From contig CAJXJG010000001.1 in assembly GCA_913054425.1 (NCBI GenBank), positions 10,191-74,190 on the forward strand: a DNA stretch of 64,000 nucleotides, given 5' to 3'. Positions 11,011 to 20,392 of the stretch are shown piece after piece. The position numbers and the translations under genes are program-made. The DNA is from an uncultured Fidelibacterota bacterium (GTDB lineage Bacteria; Fidelibacterota; Marinisomatia; Marinisomatales; UBA8229). Each line of letters starts with the position of its first letter. Within the stretch, counting starts at the first letter, position 1. A model generated the notes under the pieces. It was not told the origin of the DNA. It ran no database searches and worked only from the letters and a program-made list of their open reading frames with translations.

Positions 11011-13518
11011 ATGGACATAGCTAGGGACAACACTTTTCCACGAGACATCGTGGATGAAATGAAGGAAAGCTATCTTAACTATTCTATGTCTGTGATAGTT
11101 TCTAGGGCTCTTCCCGATGTTAGGGATGGCCTGAAGCCCGTCCACAGGCGGATATTATATGGAATGAACGACCTTGCTGCCGGGTGGAACAGGCCGTATA
11201 AAAAGTCTGCTAGAATAGTAGGAGAGGTCATGGGAAAATACCACCCGCACGGTGACTCCGCAATATATGACGCCCTGGTTCGAATGGCACAGGATTTTTC
11301 TATGCGTTATCAATTAATTGACGGACAAGGAAACTTTGGTTCTATAGATGGAGATCGTGCGGCTGCCATGCGGTATACAGAATCAAGGATGACGAGGCTT
11401 GGGTCTGAGTTTTTACGGGATTTAGAAAAAGACACGGTTGACTGGGTTCCTAACTTTGATGAGTCTCTTCGTGAGCCGTCTCTTCTTCCAACAACTATTC
11501 CTGGGCTGCTGATAAACGGTTCTGAGGGAATAGCTGTTGGAATGGCGACAAAGATTCCCCCACACAATTTGAACGAAGTGGTGGATGGGCTGGTTGCTCT
11601 AATTGACAACAGTGACACCTCTTTGGATGATTTGATAAGTAAAATTCCCGGCCCAGATTTTCCGACAGGCGGAATGATGCTGGGAACTGATGGCGTTAGG
11701 TCTGCTTACGAAAGCGGCCGGGGAAAAATAAAGATTCGTGGGCGAGCACACATAGAAACCAGAGAAAGTGGAAAGGAAAGCATTATAATTACTGAAATAC
11801 CTTTTCAGGTTAACAAGGCAAAACTAATTGAAAAAATCGCGGATCTTGTTAGAGATAAAAAGATAGAGGGCATCAGCGACCTTAGAGACGAATCTGATAA
11901 AGATGGAATGAGAATTGTTATAGAAACTAAAAGGGGGTCGGTACCAGAAGTTATTTTGAATCTACTGTATAAACACACCCAGTTACAGGACACCTTTGGT
12001 ATTATTCTTTTGGCTCTTATTGGCGGGGTTCCGCGAGTTATGGGTCTTGCGGAAATACTCCAGCACTTTATTGATTTTCGTCATGGAATAGTTATCCGAA
12101 GGACGGAGTTTGAGCTAAGGGAAGCAGAAGCCAGAGCACACATATTAGAAGGTCTTAAGATTGCGCTAGATAATATTGATGATGTTATTGTCATCATAAG
12201 AGGAAGCAAGGACCCAGTTCAGGCGAAAGAAGGGCTGATGAATGGTTTTGATCTCTCGGAAACCCAGTCTCAGGCAATTCTTGATATGCGCCTCCAAAGA
12301 TTAACAGGCCTAGAGGTAGATAAGGTTGTTACTGAATATAAGGAAATCATTAAAAACATTTCTAAACTGAAGGGGATCTTGGAGAGCAAGTCTCAACGCA
12401 TGAATATTATAAAACAAGAGTTGTTAGAAATCAGAGATCAGTTTGGAGACGAAAGGCGGACTGAAATAGTAGATGTGATGACGGATTTCTCTATTGAGGA
12501 TATGATTGCAGAGGAAGACATGGTAATCACCATTACTCACAGTGGCTACATAAAACGGACTGCCGTGACAACATATCGATCGCAGCGCAGGGGGGGGCGC
12601 GGCGTCCAGGGTGCCGGATCCAGAGAGGAAGACTTTGTTCAGCACCTGTTTATAGCAAATACACATAATTATATGCTCTTTTTTACGGACAGGGGAAAGT
12701 GTTATTGGTTGAAGGTATATGATATTCCTCAGGGAGGCCGTGCGGCCAGAGGAAGAGCTGTTGTAAACCTTATTGGTTGTGAGCCCGGAGAAAAGGTAGA
12801 AGCCTTTGTTAGTATAAAAGAGTTTGACGATGAGCACTTTATTGCTATGGCTACGAAAAATGGAATTGTTAAAAAGACGGCTCTTTCTGCTTATGGAAAC
12901 CCACGGAAGGGTGGAATTTATGCGATAGAAATACGCGAGGACGACAGGCTAATAGAAGCCCGCATTACAGATGGCGAGAATGATATCCTGATTGGGACAC
13001 GGGAAGGCAAATCAATCCGTTTCAGCGAGGGAGACATTCGTGCAACGGGGAGAAAAACAATGGGCGTAAAGGGAATAGCGCTCAGCTCGAAATCGGATTT
13101 TGTTGTTGGAATGCTTGTAGTAAAAAGGGAGGGAACTATTCTTGTTGCTACTGAAAAAGGCTATGGAAAGAGAACGGACGTTATTCAGTACCGCACACAA
13201 AAAAGAGGCGGAAAAGGGGTAATGACCATGCGGACGACAGATAAGACAGGGAAGATGGTTTCAATTATGGAGGTTGTGGACTCCGACGATTTAATTGTTA
13301 TTACAAATAAGGGCGTGTTAATGCGCCAACCAATTGCAAAGATACGTACAATTGGCAGGGTAACACAGGGAGTAAGGCTGGTAAAATTGGATAAAGGATC
13401 AACTATTTCCTCAATCACCCGGGTGATTCATGAAGATGAGGCCACAAGCAATAACAATAAAGAGGAAGACATTGAACAGAGCGCGAATGGTGAAGAAATT
13501 AATCAAAAAGAGCAGTGA
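11011..13518 (+). CDS. gyrA: DNA gyrase subunit A
   Basis: The 835-residue breakage-reunion subunit has its catalytic tyrosine in RYTESRM at residue 122, the same number as in E. coli. The quinolone-determining segment [13 protein letters not shown] precedes it. The C-terminal beta-pinwheel contains the GyrA box QRRGGRG at residues 525-531, which wraps DNA and distinguishes gyrase from ParC; later blades carry degenerate repeats such as QKRGGKG. The tail is acidic and glutamate-rich. The stop overlaps the yggS start by GTGA (13515-13518). Confidence 0.97.
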   Translation: MDIARDNTFPRDIVDEMKESYLNYSMSVIVSRALPDVRDGLKPVHRRILYGMNDLAAGWNRPYKKSARIVGEVMGKYHPHGDSAIYDALVRMAQDFSMRYQLIDGQGNFGSIDGDRAAAMRYTESRMTRLGSEFLRDLEKDTVDWVPNFDESLREPSLLPTTIPGLLINGSEGIAVGMATKIPPHNLNEVVDGLVALIDNSDTSLDDLISKIPGPDFPTGGMMLGTDGVRSAYESGRGKIKIRGRAHIETRESGKESIIITEIPFQVNKAKLIEKIADLVRDKKIEGISDLRDESDKDGMRIVIETKRGSVPEVILNLLYKHTQLQDTFGIILLALIGGVPRVMGLAEILQHFIDFRHGIVIRRTEFELREAEARAHILEGLKIALDNIDDVIVIIRGSKDPVQAKEGLMNGFDLSETQSQAILDMRLQRLTGLEVDKVVTEYKEIIKNISKLKGILESKSQRMNIIKQELLEIRDQFGDERRTEIVDVMTDFSIEDMIAEEDMVITITHSGYIKRTAVTTYRSQRRGGRGVQGAGSREEDFVQHLFIANTHNYMLFFTDRGKCYWLKVYDIPQGGRAARGRAVVNLIGCEPGEKVEAFVSIKEFDDEHFIAMATKNGIVKKTALSAYGNPRKGGIYAIEIREDDRLIEARITDGENDILIGTREGKSIRFSEGDIRATGRKTMGVKGIALSSKSDFVVGMLVVKREGTILVATEKGYGKRTDVIQYRTQKRGGKGVMTMRTTDKTGKMVSIMEVVDSDDLIVITNKGVLMRQPIAKIRTIGRVTQGVRLVKLDKGSTISSITRVIHEDEATSNNNKEEDIEQSANGEEINQKEQ

Positions 13519-14222
13519 GCTTATCAAGTAGCCTTACAGAAATAAGGAAAAAAATAATAAGGGCACAGAGACGGGGTGGGTATAACCACCCCGTTTTGAT
13601 TGTTGCTGTTACAAAAACACATCCGGCAGAGCTTATAGAACTTGCCTATGCCAATGGAATAAGATGCATAGGTGAAAACAAGGTGCAGGAAGGGGAAGAG
13701 AAGTTCTCTTTGTTGCCCAATCTCCCAGGATTAAAAAAAAGGATGATCGGGCATCTCCAATCAAACAAGATTAACAAGGCAATCCGGTTGTTTGATTCAA
13801 TTGATTCAATAAACAGCTTGAGATTGGCAGAGAAACTAAATATTCGTGCAAATAATTTCGGGAGAACCATTTCTGTTTTGTTGGAAGTAAATACAAGCGG
13901 TGAAAAAACAAAGTTTGGGTTTTCCCCTAAAACTATTGATGATATGTTGGCCGTCTGTGAATTGAACAGAATTGATGTTCAGGGTTTGATGACAGTTGGC
14001 CCCCTTACCTCCAATAAAAAAGAAATTAGAAATTCATTTATTTGTTTAAAAAAAGCCCGGGAGACCTTGAACTCTCAGTTGTCTGGATATATGCTTACAG
14101 ATTTGTCTATGGGCATGAGCAATGATTACGAACTTGCTGTGGAAGAGGGTAGCACAATGGTGCGCCTGGGAGCAGCTTTGTTTGGTCCTCGCGGGGAATA
14201 CTCAAAACAGAGACAAGAATGA
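13515..14222 (+). CDS. yggS: YggS/PLPBP-type pyridoxal phosphate homeostasis protein
   Basis: The 235-residue protein has the alanine-racemase-like N-terminal barrel of the YggS/PROSC family. PLP-binding lysine 34 sits in [10 protein letters not shown], and the motifs [33 protein letters not shown] and GLMTVGPL follow. The phosphate-binding [18 protein letters not shown] lies near the end. It binds PLP and buffers free cofactor but shows no known enzyme activity. The start is GTG, coupled to gyrA by a four-base overlap. Its stop overlaps the next gene by ATGA, so it sits in the middle of the gyrase operon rather than in the proC/ylm context common elsewhere. Confidence 0.93.
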   Translation: MSLSSSLTEIRKKIIRAQRRGGYNHPVLIVAVTKTHPAELIELAYANGIRCIGENKVQEGEEKFSLLPNLPGLKKRMIGHLQSNKINKAIRLFDSIDSINSLRLAEKLNIRANNFGRTISVLLEVNTSGEKTKFGFSPKTIDDMLAVCELNRIDVQGLMTVGPLTSNKKEIRNSFICLKKARETLNSQLSGYMLTDLSMGMSNDYELAVEEGSTMVRLGAALFGPRGEYSKQRQE

Positions 14223-14776
14223 AGCTTTCCTCTTTTCATCATATCTATTTATGTACAAACATAGCAAAACACCCACTGAAGGTTAACTCTTCTGTGAGAT
14301 TTGCCGGGCATTTAATTTTAGATTATGGAAGGAAGAAGTTAATTTGTCCTGAAAAATTTACTGAAAACAAAATTTCACCTAAGTATTTCAAGAGGCTAAA
14401 GGATAAGCTAAATATCAATAATATTTTATTAATAGACAGGCTAGAACCGTCGGCGAAATTAGCATCAATTGTCGGGCATGTAAACCGATCTGGCTGTTCA
14501 TTTCTTCGCGGAAGAACGCCCTATAAAAACTTCCCACAATTTTCTGATATGTCACATATTTATTCTCAAGTTAGTATGCTTCCGACAACAGTTGTTCATG
14601 CCTTAGGACCGGAAAGATTTATAAAACAACCAAAGGGGGGTGGGCTAGTCTGGGGCGAAGCCTCTGGTATAATTGCGGTGGTTGCTCATTATGTTGGCAT
14701 AAGGGTGTTTGCTGTCGGTGCAGAAAGCAGCCAGGTAATAAAAAAGACTTTGAAAGAGATAATTGATAGCAAATAA
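14219..14776 (+). CDS. Diverged nucleoside-phosphorylase-fold (PNP-like) protein
   Basis: I do not recognise an exact family, but part of the 185-residue product resembles type II purine nucleoside phosphorylase. GHVNRSGCSFLRG near residue 86 matches the PNP block usually written H-x-N-x-[TS]-G-x-x-x-L-x-G, and FPQFSDMSHIY matches FP-x-F-x-DMS-x-x-Y. The end, EASGIIAVVAHYVGIRVFAV, recalls the PNP helix-strand before ISVITN. Typical PNPs are about 270 residues, so about 85 residues are missing, mostly from the N-terminal phosphate-binding half. It may bind a nucleoside without catalysis. It overlaps yggS by four bases and is probably co-translated. The alignment is from memory, so confidence in function is low. 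Confidence 0.5.
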   Translation: MKLSSFHHIYLCTNIAKHPLKVNSSVRFAGHLILDYGRKKLICPEKFTENKISPKYFKRLKDKLNINNILLIDRLEPSAKLASIVGHVNRSGCSFLRGRTPYKNFPQFSDMSHIYSQVSMLPTTVVHALGPERFIKQPKGGGLVWGEASGIIAVVAHYVGIRVFAVGAESSQVIKKTLKEIIDSK

Positions 14777-14905
14777 ATGAAAACACACCGGAACACAATC
14801 TTTATTCTTTTACTATGTTCGTATGAACTTTTTGTTTCCAGTGCAGAACATGGGGCGATTTTCCGGAAAAACGTGAATATTTCGTTATTGCCAGCCGTAG
14901 CATAA
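14777..14905 (+). CDS. Short secreted ORF, possible gene remnant
   Basis: An ATG directly after the preceding TAA opens a 42-codon frame. Its N-terminus looks like a signal peptide: MKTHRNT, a hydrophobic run IFILLLC, then a small-residue region VSSA. The mature part would be only about 19 residues (EHGAIFRKNVNISLLPAVA). This may be the 5' stump of a lost envelope protein, because the sequence after the stop to about 15038 has no recognisable continuation. It could also be a chance frame. The gap to aceE presumably contains the aceE promoter, and a small 6-bp inverted repeat is at 14981-14998. Confidence 0.3.
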   Translation: MKTHRNTIFILLLCSYELFVSSAEHGAIFRKNVNISLLPAVA

Positions 14906-15038
14906 ACAATTTCAAGGTAGGGCAGGGTTTCGATTAAAAAAGTTTAAAATATAATTCTTGCTCTCTTTTTCTTTGTTGTGGAAAATAAGTAGATTTTCTT
15001 ACGATTAACCGAGTAAAAAGGAAAAAGATAATAGTATT

Positions 15039-17693
15039 TTGATCCGAAACAAAAAAGACATTGACCCAGAAGAAACACAAGAGTGGTTGGAGTCAATCAG
15101 CGATACTCTGGAGGTCCATGGAGCTGATCGCACTCAATATTTGCTTGAAAGATTAGTAAATTTTGCGCAGGAGCGTGGCGCCCGCCTTCCTTTTAATATA
15201 AACACTCCGTTTATAAATACTATTATGTTAGACAACCAGCCTAAATTTCCCGGAGACAGAAAAATAGAGCGGCGTATCAAATCACTTGTTCGGTGGAATG
15301 CTATGGCTATGGTGGTTCAGGCAAACAAAGAAACCCCGGGAATAGGAGGACACATTTCTACCTACGCTTCGTCTGCCACATTATATGAGATAGGATTCAA
15401 TCATTTTTTCAAAGGTCCTGAATATCCCGGAGGTGCTGATTTAGTGTTTTTCCAGGGTCACGCGTCGCCGGGGATTTATGCCCGAGCCTTCATGGAAGGT
15501 CGGCTAACGAAAAACAATTTACATAATTTTCGAAGGGAACTTTCTTTGGATGGGGGCCTTTCATCTTATCCACACCCGCGTCTAATGTCTGATTTTTGGC
15601 AATTTGCTACAGTATCAATGGGCTTGGGAGCTCTTATGGCTATTTACCAGGCTCGTTTTCTGCATTATTTGATTGATCGTGGGATTATAGAAGATAGCGG
15701 TCGAAAGGTATGGGCGTTTTTGGGCGATGGCGAAATGGATGAGCCGGAATCAAAAGGCGCTTTAACTTTGGCCGCGCGGGAAGTGCTTGACAACCTGATT
15801 TTTGTGATAAACTGTAATTTACAACGGCTGGACGGGCCCGTTCGGGGGAATAGTAAAATAGTTCAGGAGCTGGAGGGCGCTTTTCGGGGCGCGGGCTGGA
15901 ACGTGATAAAGGTTATTTGGGGGTCAGATTGGGATCCTCTTTTGGAACACGAATCAAGAAATGCGTTGTTGCGAAGGATTGAAGAAGTTGTTGATGGAGA
16001 CCTTCTTAAATATGTTGTAGAGGGCGGCAGCTATGTCCGGGAACATTTCTTTGGGAAAAACCCAGAACTATTGAGAATGGTAAGCCATATTAGTGATGAT
16101 AAATTAGGCAAAATGCGCCTGGGTGGTCATGATCCAGAAAAAGTGTTTGCAGCCTATAGCGAAGCTGTGAGTTTTAAGGGGGCTCCAACAGTAATACTAG
16201 CAAGAACCATAAAAGGCTACGGAATGGGGGAGGCAGGCGAAGGAAGAAACATTACCCATCAACAGAAAAAACTAAATGAAAAGGAGTTGTTAAATTTTCG
16301 GGATAGATTTAATGTTCCACTGTCTGATGATCAGGCTATGAAAGCGCCCTTTTTTAAACCACCCGAAGACAGCGAAGAAATGCAGTATTTAAAAAGATGT
16401 CGCCAAAAGCTAGGCGGTTTTCTGCCCTCAAGAAAGGATAATGCACAAAATTTGGATATACCGGATATTTCAATTTTTCAGGAATTGATGAACGGAACGG
16501 GGGAGAGGGAAATTTCCACTACAATGGCCTTTGTAAGGCTCCTAACCTTATTGACGAAAGATAAAAGAATAGGGAAATATATTGTTCCAATTGTTCCGGA
16601 CGAAGCACGAACCTTTGGCATGGAGCCTCTTTTTAGAGAACTAGGGATATATGCTCACAAGGGGCAGTTATATGAGCCCGTAGATTCAGAACAGTTTTTA
16701 TATTATAAGGAAGCAAAAGACGGACAAATACTGGAAGAAGGTATTAGTGAGGCTGGAGCGATTTCTTCTTTTATTGCTGCGGGGACAAGCTACAGCACAA
16801 ACGGTATTAATATGGTTCCGTTCTATATTTATTACTCTATGTTTGGGTTTCAGCGTGTTTGGGACTTTATCTGGGCTGCGGGGGACATGTGTGTGCGTGG
16901 GTTTCTCATTGGTGGTACTGCAGGCAGGACCACTCTCAATGGTGAGGGGCTTCAACATCAGGATGGTCACAGCCACTTGGCAGCGGCAGCAACGCCAAAC
17001 ATTAAAGCATATGATTTGGCATATGCTTATGAAATCGCTATCGTTGTAGACAGAGGAATGAAAGAAATGTTTCAAGAAGAAAAAAATGTTATTTACTACC
17101 TGACCGTTGAAAACGAAAACTATCTTCATCCGCCAATACCAGACGGCGTGGCAAATGATGTTATTCGTGGTCTTTATAAAATTCATTCCACAGAAAAACC
17201 TACTGTTCGAATACTTGGAAGCGGTCCGCTTATGGGTGAAACATTGGCTGCGGCGAAACTTTTAGAAAAAGACTGGGGAATTGAACCCGGCATATGGAAT
17301 GTAACCAGCTTTAGTGAACTGAGAAGAGACGCTGAAGAAGTAGAGCGCTGGAACCTAATAAACCCGGATAAAAAACCAAAGAAGTCTCATCTGGAGAAAT
17401 GTTTGAGTAAACACAGTGTCCCGACAATTGCTGTGTCTGATTATGTTAAAATGGTTTCTGAACAAATCGGCCCTTATGTTCCTGGGTCTTATTATGCGCT
17501 TGGAACAGATGGGTTTGGTCGTAGCGACACAAGAGAAAACTTGCGGCATTATTTTGAGGTTGACCGTTATTATATTGTACTAACAGCCATCCGGGCATTG
17601 GCGATTGACGGTAAGCTTGATATGAAAGTAGCTGAAGAGGTGATGAAGAAATATAATATTGATAAGGATAAACCAAGTCCAATAACGGTATAG
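15039..17693 (+). CDS. aceE: Pyruvate dehydrogenase E1 component, homodimeric type
   Basis: AceE decarboxylates pyruvate with thiamine diphosphate and acetylates the lipoyl arm of E2. The 884-residue length is that of the single-chain E1p found in proteobacteria and some other phyla, not the alpha/beta type. The ThDP/Mg site begins at GDGEMDEPES near residue 229 and closes at NCNLQRLDGPV near residue 259. Other landmarks are FQGHASPGIYARAF and GEGLQHQDGHSH. The start is a TTG at 15039, placed so that the product opens with DIDPEETQEWLES, the conserved beginning of the family. A GGAAAAAG stretch lies upstream. aceF and lpd follow, giving the complete complex. Confidence 0.95.
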   Translation: MIRNKKDIDPEETQEWLESISDTLEVHGADRTQYLLERLVNFAQERGARLPFNINTPFINTIMLDNQPKFPGDRKIERRIKSLVRWNAMAMVVQANKETPGIGGHISTYASSATLYEIGFNHFFKGPEYPGGADLVFFQGHASPGIYARAFMEGRLTKNNLHNFRRELSLDGGLSSYPHPRLMSDFWQFATVSMGLGALMAIYQARFLHYLIDRGIIEDSGRKVWAFLGDGEMDEPESKGALTLAAREVLDNLIFVINCNLQRLDGPVRGNSKIVQELEGAFRGAGWNVIKVIWGSDWDPLLEHESRNALLRRIEEVVDGDLLKYVVEGGSYVREHFFGKNPELLRMVSHISDDKLGKMRLGGHDPEKVFAAYSEAVSFKGAPTVILARTIKGYGMGEAGEGRNITHQQKKLNEKELLNFRDRFNVPLSDDQAMKAPFFKPPEDSEEMQYLKRCRQKLGGFLPSRKDNAQNLDIPDISIFQELMNGTGEREISTTMAFVRLLTLLTKDKRIGKYIVPIVPDEARTFGMEPLFRELGIYAHKGQLYEPVDSEQFLYYKEAKDGQILEEGISEAGAISSFIAAGTSYSTNGINMVPFYIYYSMFGFQRVWDFIWAAGDMCVRGFLIGGTAGRTTLNGEGLQHQDGHSHLAAAATPNIKAYDLAYAYEIAIVVDRGMKEMFQEEKNVIYYLTVENENYLHPPIPDGVANDVIRGLYKIHSTEKPTVRILGSGPLMGETLAAAKLLEKDWGIEPGIWNVTSFSELRRDAEEVERWNLINPDKKPKKSHLEKCLSKHSVPTIAVSDYVKMVSEQIGPYVPGSYYALGTDGFGRSDTRENLRHYFEVDRYYIVLTAIRALAIDGKLDMKVAEEVMKKYNIDKDKPSPITV

Positions 17694-17702
17694 GATGTTA
17701 AC

Positions 17703-18938
17703 TTGATAAAAGATATCGTATTACCTCGGCTTGGCGAAGGAATCGAGGGAGCCGAAGTTAGCGAGGTCACAGTCGTGGTGGGTGATACTATAAAAAAAGA
17801 CGATACTATTGTTGTTCTAGAATCAGAAAAAGCGTCTATGGAAATCCCTGCTGGGGTTGATGGAAAAGTTGTAAGAATTTTTATAAAAGATGGAGAGGAA
17901 GTTCGTACAGGTGAAATATTAATCCAGATTAATCTTAAAGGCAGTGATAAGAGAGCAGAAGAGAAAACCGCTCAAAAGGAAGAAAAATATAAACCCATAG
18001 TTAAACAGCCTAATATACAACCAGCTAAGCAGCTCAAGACGGGACATTCCTTTGCCAGCCCGAGTGTCCGTCGCCTTTCTCGGGAACTGGAGATTGATCT
18101 GAAAGTCATTAATGGGTCGGGCCCGAAAGGACGCACCACCAAAGAGGACCTTCATGGCTACATTAAAAGTCAACTAGCAAAAGCATCCGGTGGATTGTCG
18201 CCAATAGAGAAACAAAAAATTGATTTTTCTCAATGGGGAGAAATTGAGATAAAACCCCTGACAAAGGTAAACCAGATCACCGGGGACCGGCTGCAAAGGG
18301 CTTGGCAGACTATTCCCCATGTAACCCAATTTGATGAAGCGGATATAACTGATTTAGATTCATACAGAAAGAAATTAAAAGCCAAAACAACAAAGAAGGA
18401 CGTTAAAGTTACGTTTTTACCGTTTTTGATGAAAGCGGCTGCAAAGATGTTACACGAAATGAATATTTTTAATAGTTCGTTGGATTATACGGGCAAAAAC
18501 ATGGTCATAAAAAAATATATTCATATTGGAGTAGCGGTGGATACACCCTCGGGGCTCAGGGTTCCGGTAATTCGGGATGTGAACAAGAAGTCTCTTTTAG
18601 AATTATCAAAAGAATTGATGGATGTGAGCGAAAGGGCAAGAGCCAAGAGGCTGACACCAGATGAGATGAGAGGAGGTTCTTTTACTGTTTCTAGCCTGGG
18701 CGGAATAGGGGGGACATATTTCACACCAATAGTAAACCCCCCTGAAGTGGCTATAATGGGAGTATCTCGAAGCAGGTGGAGGAACGCTTTCGATGAAAAA
18801 ACACTTGAATTTGCTCCCAGACTTATCATGCCGTTTTCTCTTTCTTATGATCACCGCGTAATAGATGGGGCTGCTGCCGCAGCGTTTACATCCCGCTTTG
18901 CAGGTCTTTTATCTGAAGTGTCATTTTTTAAAGAATAA
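17703..18938 (+). CDS. aceF: Pyruvate dehydrogenase E2, dihydrolipoyl acetyltransferase
   Basis: This 411-residue E2 has a single lipoyl domain, with lysine 43 in VLESEKASMEIPAG as the lipoylation site. A lysine-rich linker follows, then a peripheral subunit-binding domain (ASPSVRRLSRELEIDL, from about residue 118). The acyltransferase core ends with the catalytic SYDHRVIDG, histidine 384. It transfers acetyl from lipoate to CoA and scaffolds the complex. A single lipoyl domain is fewer than in E. coli AceF, which has three. The TTG start at 17703 lies ten bases after aceE. The neighbours make pyruvate rather than 2-oxoglutarate the likely substrate. Confidence 0.93.
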   Translation: MIKDIVLPRLGEGIEGAEVSEVTVVVGDTIKKDDTIVVLESEKASMEIPAGVDGKVVRIFIKDGEEVRTGEILIQINLKGSDKRAEEKTAQKEEKYKPIVKQPNIQPAKQLKTGHSFASPSVRRLSRELEIDLKVINGSGPKGRTTKEDLHGYIKSQLAKASGGLSPIEKQKIDFSQWGEIEIKPLTKVNQITGDRLQRAWQTIPHVTQFDEADITDLDSYRKKLKAKTTKKDVKVTFLPFLMKAAAKMLHEMNIFNSSLDYTGKNMVIKKYIHIGVAVDTPSGLRVPVIRDVNKKSLLELSKELMDVSERARAKRLTPDEMRGGSFTVSSLGGIGGTYFTPIVNPPEVAIMGVSRSRWRNAFDEKTLEFAPRLIMPFSLSYDHRVIDGAAAAAFTSRFAGLLSEVSFFKE

Positions 18939-18957
18939 AATATGTGGTTTACTTTAA

Positions 18958-20367
18958 ATGTCAATAAAAGAACACGCTGAGGTTGTTGTTATAGGGGCTG
19001 GTCCCGGAGGGTATGCCGCAGCGTTTCGTGCCGCAGACCTGGGCAAAAAAGTGTTGCTGGTCGATAGTGATAAGGAACTTGGGGGTGTATGTCTTAACCG
19101 GGGCTGTATTCCCTCTAAGGCTTTGTTGCATATTTCAAAGGTTATAGAAGAAGCAAAGGGTCTTTCCACAAGAGGAGTGACCTTTGGGGCGCCTGTCCTT
19201 GATATTGATGCAGTACGGTCTTATAAGGAAAAGATTGTTTTACAGTTGAATGGCGGCATTGCCCAGATGGCAAAAGCCCGCAATGTGAAGATTCAAAGAG
19301 GCCAGGCAAAATTTAATTCTAACGATGAATTGTTGGTTAAGTTAGAGAATAAACACATCTCTGTCAGCTTTGATCATTGTATTGTTGCTGGAGGATCGGT
19401 GTCAGTAATGGTACCTGGAATTCCCACAGGACACCCTTCTGTAATGACATCCCGGGCTGCCTTGGAACTGAAAGATATACCGGAAAGTCTGATGGTGGTT
19501 GGTGGTGGGGTTATAGGGCTGGAATTGGGCCAGGTCTACGCAGCCCTAGGCTCTAAGATCACGGTGGTAGAATTTATGCCCCAACTATTGTCAGGAATAG
19601 ATATGGATTTGGTGAAACCTCTTCAGAAGAGATTAGAAAAACAATTTGAATCCATCTTTGTTTCTACAAAGGTGTCCAGGGTTATTCCAGGTGAAAGTGG
19701 AGAATTAAGAGTGTTCATGAGTTCGAACGGAGAGAAAATAGAAAAAAATGTTCAAAAGGTTTTAGTATCGGTAGGCCGCAAGCCAAATTCTGATATATTA
19801 TGTCTCGAGAAAACAGACATTAAAGTAGATGGAGGCGGATTTATAACTGTTGATGAACATCAGAGGACATCTGTCCACAATATCTATGCCATTGGTGATA
19901 TAGCGGGCAAACCGCTATTGGCACATAAAGCGACCCACGAGGGGAAAGTAGCGGCAGAGAGTCTATGTGGTTTATCAGCCTCGTTTGATAAAAAAGCAAT
20001 ACCCTCTGTAATATATACTGATCCGGAGATTGCTTGGGCAGGAATAACAGAGACAGAAGCAAAGGAGCAGGGTGTTTCTTACAAAAAGGGAAACTTCCCC
20101 TGGACTGCAAATGGTCGTGCAACTGTTATAGGAGCTACCGATGGAATAACAAAAATCATATTTGATTCCGACACGGACAAAATTATTGGTATTGGCATTG
20201 TAGGTACTGGTGCAGGGGACCTGATTTCAGAGGGAGTTCTGGCCATTGAAATGGGCGCAGACGCAGAAGATATCGGTCTAACAGTTCATCCCCACCCAAC
20301 TATGAGCGAAACTATTGGAAATGCTTCTGAGGTGGTAACAGGAACAGTAACAGATATATATTTATAA
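18958..20367 (+). CDS. lpd: Dihydrolipoyl dehydrogenase (E3)
   Basis: E3 reoxidises the dihydrolipoyl group of E2 with FAD and NAD. The 469-residue product has the FAD motif GAGPGGYAAAFRA near residue 13 and the redox-active disulfide GGVCLNRGCIPSKA, with cysteines 45 and 50. The NAD-binding motif is GGGVIGLELGQVYAALGS near residue 181, and the second FAD block is YAIGDIAG. The C-terminal catalytic region HPHPTMSETIGNA is present. It ends the aceE-aceF-lpd cluster, 19 bases after aceF. The only other complex that could use it would be encoded outside this window. Confidence 0.96.
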   Translation: MSIKEHAEVVVIGAGPGGYAAAFRAADLGKKVLLVDSDKELGGVCLNRGCIPSKALLHISKVIEEAKGLSTRGVTFGAPVLDIDAVRSYKEKIVLQLNGGIAQMAKARNVKIQRGQAKFNSNDELLVKLENKHISVSFDHCIVAGGSVSVMVPGIPTGHPSVMTSRAALELKDIPESLMVVGGGVIGLELGQVYAALGSKITVVEFMPQLLSGIDMDLVKPLQKRLEKQFESIFVSTKVSRVIPGESGELRVFMSSNGEKIEKNVQKVLVSVGRKPNSDILCLEKTDIKVDGGGFITVDEHQRTSVHNIYAIGDIAGKPLLAHKATHEGKVAAESLCGLSASFDKKAIPSVIYTDPEIAWAGITETEAKEQGVSYKKGNFPWTANGRATVIGATDGITKIIFDSDTDKIIGIGIVGTGAGDLISEGVLAIEMGADAEDIGLTVHPHPTMSETIGNASEVVTGTVTDIYL

Positions 20368-20392
20368 CATAAATATTAGTAGGAGAGATATC

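Noticed and set aside
15566..15574. Perfect DnaA box TTATCCACA inside aceE
   Set aside because: It is isolated within coding sequence for a conserved Tyr-Pro-His-Pro run, with no cluster of boxes or AT-rich element around it; chance is likely.
16698..17186. Minus-strand 162-residue ORF opposite aceE
   Set aside because: It is antisense to conserved E1 sequence and shows no recognisable protein pattern.
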